Made by a program: the position numbers and the translations under genes. Positions 32,601 to 43,500 of a stretch of DNA of 64,000 bases are shown piece after piece (positions within the stretch are counted from its first letter, which is position 1; each line of letters opens with the position of its first letter). The notes beneath the pieces are model-generated. The model made no database searches. It saw only the letters and a program-made list of their open reading frames with translations, and was not told where the DNA came from. Source of the stretch: Styela clava (taxonomy: Eukaryota; Chordata; Ascidiacea; Stolidobranchia; Styelidae); NCBI RefSeq assembly GCF_964204865.1, contig NC_135254.1, forward strand, positions 1,803,001 to 1,867,000. The letters run 5' to 3'.

Positions 32601-34889
32601 CGATAAACGAGTAGCTAGATATTCACTAAATTGTTGGGATATAATATAATTTAGTCTAAACGTGTCTCACGATAAATTCTGTTACGTAATAAATGTAATT
32701 TACTCCTCGAGGCTCGAGCGTATGAATAAAATTAATTCATCGCCAAACCCGCCGTTTTGTCTGTATAATGGATGTTTCCCCGGGTATAAACTTCCTTGTT
32801 CACTTTGTGACATTGGCCAATCAGCAAGATGCAAAAAAAACGTAACCATGCCCCCTTTCGCATCCGCTCAGAAACTTTTCTCACTCAGACAAATTTTCAG
32901 GTGCAGTCGTAAACATTACCTCATTTTCGCGTTTTTGAATTATATTCGTTAATTTTTACTTGTGTTTCGGAAATTTAAATATAAATCAAATAATTCAATG
33001 ATCACTTTGTCTTTCTGAGAGTTTCAGTTTAAATGCAGTAATCAAAAATTAGTGTAGACTAGGCTAAAATTCTTTACCGGTACTTCTGAAAAACAGATTG
33101 TTGAATGGTATGAACTATGAATTAGAATGATAGTTTGAAACAAATACCCCATTTTACAGGTGACAACTCGATTAACCACTCTTAAAATAAGCACCAAATA
33201 TTTTAAAATGGTTAGACTTAAAGGTGGGTTATCACGCAAAATTTTTTGTAGCAAATTTGACTCTATATATTTTATTAAGATTTTTGGCGTTTACCGTTTG
33301 CATAAAATGGACTTCGTTTGCGATACTCGAATTTTTAAAAGTAGACCCTGCCGAAATCGAACGCAAATTAGTATGTTCCGTTGATGACGTGTAACTCGTC
33401 GGCGAAACTTCGCATTAGGTCAAAGGCAATTATAGCATTCTGTGTTTTTATTTTAAACCGTGTGCTAGTTCTATTGGGCGGTGCATTAGGAGGAAGCTAA
33501 CAATACCAATACCAATATTTTTAAATATTATTATTGCATTATGAGAAATAGCAGTAAACTCAACTAATCGAGGTCAAGACGTACTCGAGTTCTGTGCCGG
33601 ACCTTTTGCTGCAATATATTTTCTAGTGAAAAAGCGCATACCAGGCCATTTTTTTGTCTCAAATGATCAAGATTGTATAATTGATGTGTGTTTACTCTGC
33701 TTATCTAATTCTATAACTAGTCGGTATATATAGACTATACCGGTATATGCGCAAACACTACCGTAACGTATGGGATGTGTAGTTGGTGGTTACAGCAGAT
33801 TTCACAATGATGAATCTGTCTTGAAGCAGGAAACAAGGAGAAAACTATGGATACAAGTTTCGCAAGTGACCTCTTCTGATGTCTCTCCGTGAAACTAAAA
33901 GAAGACCTCTAAGGATCGTTTCAACCATAAAATTATGTTGGAACCCATGCAAACTCTTGCCCACAGCCCGAAACAACAATACCTCACGCAGTTATTCAAA
34001 TCAGTTTTTATTTATTTTCAACATTTTATTACAAGTTTTCATCATATGTAATTCATTCATGCCAATAAATGTGTTGTCACGAATCTCCATTAGTTGATCG
34101 ATAACAGCTGGACTGTGTTGTGAATAGATGTGTGCACTGGAAAACAAAGTATACGAATTAAATTGATAGAACTGACATAAAAAAAAAGATCATGATAATA
34201 TCACCAGACAGTTTAGTAAAGTTCAACATATAACAGTGTTTTGTTGCATAATAATGTGAAATGAATATATATAAAAAATCTAAATCATTATTGGGATTCC
34301 ACGTTTATCTGGTAGTAGACTATGACTCTTTTGGTAAATGTACAAATTGCCAATTTGTATTTGGTTCATACAAAAGTGTGACTGGGTATCCTCATGCTTT
34401 GACTAGATATTTCATCAAACAGTCGATAAACGAAATAAAGTGGTAAATACTTACTCTAGGATCAGTTCTTCAAAGCCTTCTGACCGGCGGTCAGTACCGG
34501 TAGGCCTACGATCATTACATAAAACGCCGTGGCTTGATCCCCTCACATTCAAGACTTTTTATGCATTAACATTTATGTTTACCAATACATTATTGTTTCA
34601 ATCTTTGTTAAACTACGCGATGAGAAACTGGATTTAAACGCCAAAAACAGAGGTTGAACACCTTACTCGCTAATGTCGAGGGAGCTAATTTCTGAAATGA
34701 GTTCTCATTACTACGTCTTCAAAGGCCGTTTCCGAATCTGGGTCGATTTTCGTTAAGGGGGGTTTTAAAAATTCATAAGTAGAAAACTAAGTCCACTTTA
34801 TGCAAGCGGTAAACGTTAAAAATCTTAAAAAAATATATAGAATCAAATTTTCCACAAAATATTCGCGTGATTTAAGTAAAGGAAGATAT
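32601..34889. other. Spacer, one THAP-like fragment
   Basis: No full gene. At 33770-33892 a 41-codon frame begins MGCVVGG and contains RRKLWIQVSQ, which recalls the start of THAP zinc-finger domains, but the second cysteine pair is not evident and the frame then breaks. A hAT-like right end (CACTTTGGGAATCACTG) is at about 34895. Confidence 0.3.
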
Positions 34890-35345
34890 CGCACACTTTG
34901 GGAATCACTGGCTCTGGCCCACCTCTCCATGCACCCAATTCTGGCAACTTTGGTTATGCATTTTTGGCAATTGACTCCAACTATAATCAGCTTGACAATA
35001 TTTTTTTCATAAAAGTTTATCTTTACTGTTCACCCCCATTTATAGAATCTATCAATTCGGCAGTGGCAAACAATATAAATTTATTAATATGGTGTGGCCA
35101 GTGATTTTTATTTATTTATTCATTTTTTTTTAATTACCAGTATGTAATTTATCATGTTCTTCTTACTTTAAAACTTCTGTATGGTTGTGTATGTGGGTGC
35201 GTGTGAGCATTTGTGAACTACTTTAGGTGACTGAACACAAACCACTTCTTCTTGGCAAAACCTTCCATCTTATATACATTCTGTACGTTTTTAAACCTTA
35301 TCTAAGGTTTTGTTTGCTCTCCTGATATCATAATCAGTTTTTATT
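34890..35345 (+). repeat. Dispersed repeat R1
   Basis: Related to 26270-26690 (same strand) and the inverse of 32290-32600 and 36495-37010. Contains CTTGGCAAAACCTTCC and GGTTTTGTTTGCTCTCCTG. Confidence 0.55.
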
Positions 35346-35359
35346 TATTTAGGGAGTCG

Positions 35360-35995
35360 AAATAACTTGTACGAAAAACGGGAACGACGCGAATTGCCCT
35401 AAAAAGCGGGAACGACGCGAAATAGCCAATTTCAAATTGCGGGAACTACGGGAAATTCCACAACGCGGGAATGACAGTAAGTTGCTTTAATGTACGGGAA
35501 ATATGCATTAGAGTATGTGTGGGGTAAATTTGCAATGAAAAGCGGAAGCAACGGAAAGTTTATACTTGAGTGTTGTGTATGTACGGGACAATTACACTAA
35601 AATATATATTTCCCGTATCTTAAAGTTCATTTTCCCGGCATTCCCGCTTTTTGTAACATTTTCCCGCTTATTAGTAAAATTTCCCGTAGTTGAAATTTTG
35701 TGTAGTTCCCGCAATTTGACATTGGCTATTTGCCGTCGTTCCCACTTTTTGGTGCATTTCCCGTCGTTCCCGCATTTTAGATAAATTTCCACGTACATAC
35801 ACCCCCAAGCGTATATTTACCATTGCTTTTGCTTTCTAGAACAATTTCCCCTAAACATACTTCAAAATGAATATTTCCCGTCCCTGAAAGCAATATCTCG
35901 TCATTCTCGATTTTTGTGAAATTTCTTGCTTTTTAGTGAAATTTCCCGTAGTTTCCGTCATTCCCGCATTTTAGTTTTTGCAATTTCCCGTTGCA
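35360..35995. repeat. G-rich minisatellite with a strand switch at about 35605
   Basis: 35360-35600 reads as CGGGAACGACGCGAAAT-type units on the plus strand. From 35608 the same motif runs on the minus strand (ATTTCCCGTCGTTCCCGC). So the array is internally palindromic, and its right half mirrors 30857-31100. Confidence 0.65.
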
Positions 35996-37010
35996 ATATG
36001 ATGATTCACTTACTTGATTAAAACTTAAATCCCCGAAACACAACTAAAAACTAACGAATAGCATTCAAAATCGCAAAATGAGGTATTGTTTACAACCAAG
36101 ACTGAAAAGTCTCGAGTGTCTTAACGGTTGCGAAAAGGTATATTGTTACGTCACTTGTTCGCATCTTGCTGATTGGCTAATGTAACAAAATGGAAGAGGA
36201 AGGCGATTCTTGGAAAACGCCCCTTGGAAAAATATTTTGCCTCTTTTCGTGTTATTGCGGGCCAGATGAAAGGTCGGTTTGGGGATCCCTGGTGTAATTG
36301 AAAGTGTAATTGAGCCCAAATTTTAGCAAATTACATTTACAATTACACAGACTGAAAATGCCTCAATTACATTACAAATTACATGAAAAACTGTAATTAA
36401 TTACATCAATTACAAATCACAATTGATCCAACTCTGGTATATACTGCTAATTATGGTGCTCTGTCAGCGGCTTTGGGGTCGTTTGGTTAAATCATGTAGG
36501 GATAAGATAAGTTTATTTCGACTCTATAATCAGCAAAAAGGCGATAAAATGGTTAATAAAAACAAATAAATAAAAACTGATTATAAAATCAGGAGAGTGA
36601 ACAAAACTTTGGATAAGGTTTAAAACGGACAGAATATAAGATGGAAGGTATTGCCAAAAAGAAGTGGTACGTGTTCACTCACCTAAAACTATTGAATCAA
36701 ATCATTCACACTCACACACACACACACACAACCATAGTGCATTAATAAAATTAAAAAAAAGAGAAGCTTTAGTTAAATTATATGGTAAAAAAAAATAAAC
36801 ACATAAAAAAGAAATTAGATTAAAAGATGAAATGTAAAAAAAAATAATATGAATTGTTTGCCACATTGTTTTAGTAATTTTATAAAATTCCCAAACAAGA
36901 GTGAACAGTATTTAATATGAGGACAAAAAAAATGACTTTGCCAGGCTGATGAATAATTGAAGTCAAATGCCGAATTGCCCAGCCAAAGTTGATAAAGGGT
37001 TTGATGTAGT
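35996..37010 (-). repeat. Spacer and R1 copy with a (CA)n tract
   Basis: 36300-36430 is rich in ATTACA/TGTAATT repeats. 36495-37010 is R1 in minus orientation, with a CA microsatellite at about 36713-36730. No gene. Confidence 0.5.
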
Positions 37011-37021
37011 TTTGTACCTGC

Positions 37022-37475
37022 TAGTGGGCGTAGCAACTTTTATTTACGTGTCAATCCTAACCTCACTTGGCCATTCCATCGGAAAATTACTCGGTCACTA
37101 CGACGTCACAGTGACATATTAGAGCCCTTCAACATATACGAACTGTCATCCAAGACGCCGCCGTCTGCGCACCTAAAATCGAACAGCTATTCCTCTCGTG
37201 TTCTTGTCGCATCAATCCCAGTATGAGAGAGATCACTGACGATAATTGGATACAGCAAAACTATCATTTGTATAAATCCGATTTGGCAATGGATTTAAAT
37301 TTGGCAAAAAAAAAAATTCTTCATCGTCGGCAACGGTGCCATTTTGAGCGATTGTACATATATTTGGCAAGCTCTATAACGTGATTGTGAACTTGTAGTG
37401 ACTTAATTTTTGGAGAGGGTAGTCTGTTAGGGGTTAGGATTGACATGAGAAATTTTTTTTATGCTATGCCCACTA
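37022..37475. mobile_element. TIR element R2, complete, 454 bp
   Basis: TAGTGGGCGTAGCA at the left mirrors TGCTATGCCCACTA at the right (13 of 14), and inner sequences TGTCAATCCTAACC and GGTTAGGATTGACA are also inverted. No coding frame. Immediately right, 37500-37600 holds a SINE fragment. Confidence 0.7.
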
Positions 37476-37792
37476 CCACTAGAAGTATGTTAGGTACGAA
37501 TCTACACGATACCCAGGATTGCTAGACTCGTCACTGCTGTATGGTGGTTCACGTAACTGATGGTCTGTTACGAACTGGTACGGTAACCATGTAAGGGAGG
37601 CCATGGTGCACCATATCATTTTGCAGTCTAATCGATTCTCATACTTTCCTGGATCGATATGTAAATCATATACAATCATACATTGTAATAACATTGTAAC
37701 CCTTTTTCATTCCTCTGGATATACAGATATAATACAGCATATTTGGTAATAAAATCTTTACTAGTCGGGTATCTGGTTCATCCTCATTAGCT

Positions 37793-38746
37793 ATGGCTGC
37801 AAAGAAGGGGGAAGTCATATACAGGCGACCTAAGATTGGATTTGAGGATCTTGACCCAGAAAGTTGGACGGATTTAGCGATCTGTGATGCTTATGATAAA
37901 GCTGTAAATAACGAGACCTTGGTAAAAAAGGAGGCAAGCGATGGACGTTCCATCAGAACAAAAACGACATGGAATGGACTTGAACCAGATTCCGGAGATG
38001 CAAATGACCGAAACATTGTTTGGACAAGAGGGGCTAACCTTGATGGTAGTATAAAACCTAATAAAAATAATCCAATGTTTAGTTCTGATCAGGTCAAAAA
38101 TGAACCTGATATGGTTTGGAAAGTAGGTGATGAATGTGTAGGTTTATATTATGAAGACGGGCTATACTACGACTGCACTATAATCTCTATCAACAAAAAG
38201 GCAGGTACTTGTGTTGTAGAATTCACGGGGTACGGTAATCGAGAGACTGTTGAATTAACAGACCTACATGACGCAGAGAAATGGAATAATGAAATGTCAG
38301 CTGGGGGTAATAATTCTGCAAAAGATTCCGGTACGTCCACGAATTCTAGTTCTTTTTACACAAGCAACACAACGTCGTCAAGTACTGAAGGAACGTCTTC
38401 TGATGTGACGCAAGATATTTATAAAAGTAGAGGAAACAGGAAAAAACATTCTGAAAAAAGGAAAACACATGATAATTCCCAACCTTTTCAAAACATGAGG
38501 AATATAGCGCCACCTAGTTTTACTACAGACTCAATATTTGCGATGCCTCCCCAAATTTTCCCCACAGGACATTTTCCCTCCTTCGGTCCCTTTCCTAGCA
38601 CCCAGCCACCAAAATTATCCAAATTTCGTGATCTTAGTGATGACGCGTTATCTTCAATGCTTATGTCATGGTATATGGCTGGCTATCACACAGGTTATTA
38701 TCAAGGTGTGAACTCTAATCTTTCAAGAAAAAAGAGGAATAAATAA
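37793..38746 (+). CDS. SMN1: Survival motor neuron (SMN) protein
   Basis: A single uninterrupted 317-codon frame. Residues 24-38 (SWTDLAICDAYDKAV) match the Gemin2-binding helix. Residues 107-160 form the Tudor domain (VWKVGDE to ELTDL, with the YEDG and TGYGNRE motifs) that binds symmetrically dimethylated arginines of Sm proteins. A serine-rich linker and a proline-rich stretch (about 250-275) follow. The C-terminal YG box (LMSWYMAGYHTGYYQG, about 290-305) drives self-association. In the family, SMN is the core of the complex that loads Sm rings on spliceosomal snRNAs in the cytoplasm and Cajal bodies. Length is close to the 294 residues of the human protein. The lack of introns is notable; either the introns were lost, or this is a retrocopy, but the frame and key motifs are intact. 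AATAAA overlaps the stop codon, and a MITE starts 10 bp downstream. Confidence 0.95.
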   Translation: MAAKKGEVIYRRPKIGFEDLDPESWTDLAICDAYDKAVNNETLVKKEASDGRSIRTKTTWNGLEPDSGDANDRNIVWTRGANLDGSIKPNKNNPMFSSDQVKNEPDMVWKVGDECVGLYYEDGLYYDCTIISINKKAGTCVVEFTGYGNRETVELTDLHDAEKWNNEMSAGGNNSAKDSGTSTNSSSFYTSNTTSSSTEGTSSDVTQDIYKSRGNRKKHSEKRKTHDNSQPFQNMRNIAPPSFTTDSIFAMPPQIFPTGHFPSFGPFPSTQPPKLSKFRDLSDDALSSMLMSWYMAGYHTGYYQGVNSNLSRKKRNK

Positions 38747-38756
38747 AAAAAATTCG

Positions 38757-38993
38757 GGGTACCCCCGAGGTATGTGAACCAAGATGGCGGACACCGGAAC
38801 GTAGTGTGTGTACCCGGTTAGGGTTAGGCCATAATTTCAGGTAGCAATACTACGGGAGTCACTTGGCTAGTCCCCGAACTCGTAATAAGACTAAAACAGG
38901 GAAAATTGTAATCAAATTATGGCCTAACCCTAACCTGGTACACATACTACGTTCCTGTGTCTGCCATCTTGGTCCACATACTTCGAAAGTACC
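38757..38993. mobile_element. Palindromic MITE (GATGGCGG family), 10 bp after SMN
   Basis: About 237 bp, long inverted arms. The left reads CCAAGATGGCGGACACCGG then GGTTAGGGTTAGGCC; the right reads GGCCTAACCCTAACC then TGTCTGCCATCTTGG. Members at 42917, 44286, 52873, 58714 and 62122 are of the same size; 48494 and 61292 are internally shortened; 39583, 50427 and 55950 are a shorter subfamily. AAGATGGCGG is a good match to the YY1 motif. Confidence 0.75.
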
Positions 38994-39714
38994 AATTTCA
39001 GTGTATTGTGTGTCGCAATGTCCCAGTGGTTTGTTTTATTGTTGGACTTATTAACTTTGGCAAAAATCTGTTAAAAACTTGTATGAAAAAAATTGTTTTG
39101 AGTGCCTACACAAGCTTAAATTTTGTTTTATTGAGTACGTATGCATGTTTATTTGCCTTAAAAATGTAAAATTCTCTTCATAATAATTAAACAGTATACC
39201 ATTATTGGCTTTTTATAATTACACTTAAATAATATTAAAATATTTGGTGAAAAGTGCGATATTTTGTAGAAAAACTCTGCCAATGCTCAAAATAAGAAAA
39301 TTAGTCCTTAACCAGTTAGAGTTAGGAATGCAGATTGTGAGTGTTTTTCTCAAATCCCATATTTTTGCATTATTAGTGGGGCTTTGTACAAAAGATTCCA
39401 CTTTATGGGGCTCCACTATTAATAAAACAGGTATTTCAATAGTGAAGAGCTAGTAACAGGGTCTACAAGTGTTTGTTGAGAGTCTTTCAAAGGATATCAC
39501 TGATGTATACTATGCAGTGATTCGCCTATGTTTTATATTGAAGTTTTTTTTATATGGTGTATTCCAGCGTTTCTCATACTTTTGGTGCTCCCGTAGTATT
39601 CGTACCAAGATGGCGCACAACCTGAACATGCTATGTGTACCAGGTTAGCGTTAGCAGGTTGTGCGCCATCTTGGTATGAATACTACGAAAGCTCTGTACT
39701 TTTTTGGTCTAAAG
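38994..39714. other. SMN-LAP1 spacer
   Basis: Unique-looking AT-rich sequence that could hold the SMN 3' UTR (AATAAAA at about 39420), plus a short palindromic MITE at 39583-39692 (CCAAGATGGCGCACAACCTG mirrored by CAGGTTGTGCGCCATCTTGG). No coding gene. Confidence 0.45.
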
Positions 39715-40021
39715 CAGGGGTGCACAACACGGAGCCCGCGTGCCAAGTTTGGCATGCCATACGCTCAAACGTGGCACGCGGAGGGTTTTGTAAAAAAAAA
39801 AATTAATTATGATATACATTAAAATAACACGTTTATATTAAAATCAGCAATATTTCAGGACATTAAATTGTTTCAATAAATAGATATCCGTTATTATGTA
39901 TTATTATTGCAATTTGTTTGTTTTGCGGGAGTTAATTTACAATACCACAATTGTGCGTGGCACGCGACAAGATTATTTGGAAAAATTGGGCACGTATCCT
40001 CATTCGAGTTGTGCACCCCTG
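39715..40021. mobile_element. hAT-like MITE, 307 bp, exact 8-bp duplication
   Basis: CAGGGGTGCACAAC at the left mirrors GTTGTGCACCCCTG at the right. GTCTAAAG flanks both sides exactly (39707-39714 and 40022-40029). Confidence 0.85.
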
Positions 40022-40526
40022 GTCTAAAGCACCTACGCTTTTTTATCTCCCCTCGTGGAACATTGAGAAATTTGACAGTAAAATTGGTGGGTGGTTTCAA
40101 AAAAATGTAACGTATGGTAAAATTATACAGTTTGCTATAAAGAATTAAAAAATTAGGCCGATGGTTAACGATATTGAACAATTAATGAAAAAACCATGCT
40201 TTCTAGGCTGTCACAAGGCCTGTCTGCATGTTTACATAGTGAGGCCTGTTTGTCACAAATTGGGAGACAAATTTACGAATTACAATTTCAACCTCTATTC
40301 TTCATAACACTTTGAAGAAGCTCGTGGAATAGCAGTGTTTCGAGGAACACAGTTTAGTAACCGCTTGTCTATTTAGTAGACAAATGTTCAAGTACAACAG
40401 CCATTTATTTGTATGAATCTTTTTTATAATGATTTTTTCAATTATGACAGCTGGTATAAGGTTAGTCTTGTATAAATAGTTTGGATATCCCTGATTTGGT
40501 AAATAGCCTACAGAATATCTTCAAAT

Positions 40527-43500
40527 ATGCCAAAAACGAGAAATCAAACTAAAAAATCGAAAGAGGAGCAAAAAGCCAATCTTTCAGAGGATGTAGAGTC
40601 TGAGGGAAATAACCAAGACGAACATTCTACAGGTTTGTGATGGTTTGCTTTTGAAGTGAATTAATGACTCCATGGTGTGGCTCATCGTGCTAAGTGTTAG
40701 GATTATGCTCGCTACGGCACCTCTGATTACCCTGCGTGGGTTCGAATCCCATGCAGGGATATTTATGTGCGAAAGGACTGCTGGACCGAGCTTTAAGTTA
40801 AGTCGGTTTGAATTTCAAAAATTTGCTCAGATGTAACGAATATTATGCTGGAATTGCTCAAGAGCTGTATTCCTGAAATGGTGGAGCGCGCCCCTACAAG
40901 GTGGGCGTGGCCAATTTTCTGAGGGGGCGTGAAGCTAATTGAAAATAAAAATATGTGTTAGATTTGATCTTGCCCGTCTAATTTTGGATATTTACATTTC
41001 TTATATAGTCAGCCAAAATTGACTGCACTAATATAAATCACAAATTTTGCTTGTTTTTAAAAGTTCATTATCTACGTCTCATCCACATATTTTCAGCGTG
41101 TTTTTTGAATAAATGTACTTTCACTTTAATATCTGTTATTTGTAGATTATTGTAAGCTAGTTATTTTTGAGGTGGGGCGCGAGACTTCTAAAAATGGGGT
41201 GCGGCCTTAAAAAGTTAGAGAACCGCTGCACTAGATTATCTTCCTCATCACAGAATACTAAAATAAGATTCGTTTTATTGTAGATTCTTGCATTTGAAAA
41301 AACAATCACCATTTTTTTTTTTTTACAATTTCAGATGGAGGAAATTGGCAGCCTGATGACTCACTTCCGAATGAGCTGGAAGGTGCGGAAAATGCTGATG
41401 TTTCAGAAATGCGAGACAAAGAAAATGAATTAACGCTCAATAATTCAGGCGGTTCTGATCATGGCTCCGAAGATCTGAATGGATCAGACACTACTGGTGC
41501 GACTCTCGGTTCACCCCAAATCATTCTGAGACAACGCCCGAAAATAGAAACCACTGGGGAATCTGACGGAGAAGCCACAGGAGAATCATTCAATAATAAG
41601 GAAAAATCGCCTGACCGACCACCTTTAAAGTCGAAAGCTAAACTAAGTTTAATCAAACAATTTTTAATCATCCTGACGGGGATCCTTGCAATTTTCTTCT
41701 TCTATACTATAGTTATGCAAGTAGGAACCGAACAGCATGAAGAAACGGTCCTCGAAAAATTCACGACCAGAATCGAGGGTTTGAGATCGCAGAGTACCCA
41801 AGATAAGAAGTTATGGAGGATTGTCAGGTGGGTTTTATAGATGGGGGACACGGTGTCACTATGGAGTAAGAGCGGATGAATCGAAACCGCAGTTTCTGTT
41901 TTGGGGAATCCCCTAACTTTTGATCGATAAGTTTCGGTCTTCGACCGATATTCTCGTTCATGCATTAGGCGCATCTGGACTATAAGACACAGTGGTTTGC
42001 ATAAGCAGTATTGGTTTCGATTGTAGGCAATAAAGCATGAGGCACTACCTGATTCATAACTTAGCCGCACCGGCTTATAGAGTGCATCATCTATTTTTGA
42101 AAAAAAGGGGATTTGAAGTGAGTGTGCCTTGTGATCCGTAGAATACGGTATCATGATTTACATCTTTATAGTTATATTGTAACAAATCTTGTTTTATCTG
42201 GAGAACTTGATTATGGTTTAACAAAAGTTTAATATTACACTTTCTATGTCATGAAAGTGTTATTCACATAAATTGAGATGGTTACTCTTCTGCATTCAGG
42301 TCCAGCATGAAGGAACATATAATAGATGACAACCCGTCCCAGCCAAGTGTCTTGATGTTACTTTCAACAAAGGAATCTGCAGAATCGAGAGAGGAATTAG
42401 CAAAACAGATTGCTGAAGCTTATTCAATCCGATGTCAGAACTCTGATGTTATCACGGTGAGATTTTTCAAGGCTTATTCATTCTTAAATTTTATTTTTGT
42501 GCTTGCAATGTTCCAACCAGCTAATATATGAATCTTTTAGCGGCAACAAGAAGTCCCTACAATCCTCTTGTACATAAATACCTTGTAGCACATTGCTTCA
42601 ATATCAATGGATAAGGCGAGTAACCCCCCCCCCCTCTTCTGAAAACTAAAAAAACGCATATCTCTGTATCGTACATATCAATTTTTGTAGCCTGACCTGA
42701 CCCTCAAGACTCCTGAAAACCAACGTTTGACCCTCTTTGAAAATTCTCTGACCTCTGACCCTCTTTGAAAATTCTCTGACCTCTGACCCTCTTTGAAAAT
42801 TCTCTGACCTCTGACCCTCTTTGAAAATTCTATGACCTCTGACCCTATTTGAAAATTCTCTGACCTCTGACCCTCTTTGAAAATTCTTTGCAATAGATTC
42901 TTGTATTGGCCCTTGTGGGGGGCTCCCGAAGTATGCGAACCAAGATGGCGGACATCGGAATGTAATATGTGTACTAGGTTAGGGTTAGGCCATAAATTTA
43001 GGTATAAATACTACGGGAGGCTCTTGGCTAGTCTTCGAACTGATAATAGGACTAAAATAAGGAAAATTGGAAAAAAATTATCGCCTAACCCTAACCTGTT
43101 ACCCATGTTACGTTCCGATGTCCGCCATCTTGGTTCGCATACTTCAGGAGCACCGGCCCTTGTTCAGAGTGGAAGACATGAACAAGAGTCGTATAACGAA
43201 ATTGACAGATTACGATTCAACTTTTAAAATCATCTCATTACTTATCGATCTTGATAGGTAAGTATATTAATAGGTATTTGTTAGTTTGTTTGTCCGATAG
43301 CCACCTTCGTATGTTACGCGATATCTCATGAAAGCGAGGCTGAATCTGCTCCAAATTTTTATGTTCATTCATCATATCTCGGACCAGAAGCCCTAAGATT
43401 TGGGATGAAATATGTTGTATATTTAGCGAATTATTAATAATTAGTGATGGGGCGCTGATCCGATCGCTGTCTAGTTTTGCGTTTACCCTGAAAAATTACT

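Noticed and set aside
42678..42893. Repetitive protein of about 70 residues on the minus strand
   Set aside because: It is the translation of a 28-bp minisatellite in an intron.
42700..43140. CRISPR-like array
   Set aside because: The units are contiguous 28-bp repeats without spacers, in a eukaryotic intron.
43160..43260. Extra LAP1 exon between exons 3 and 4
   Set aside because: After the acceptor TTGTTCAG the phase-0 frame stops within 20 codons, and joining exon 3 directly to 43525 gives a continuous, family-like protein.
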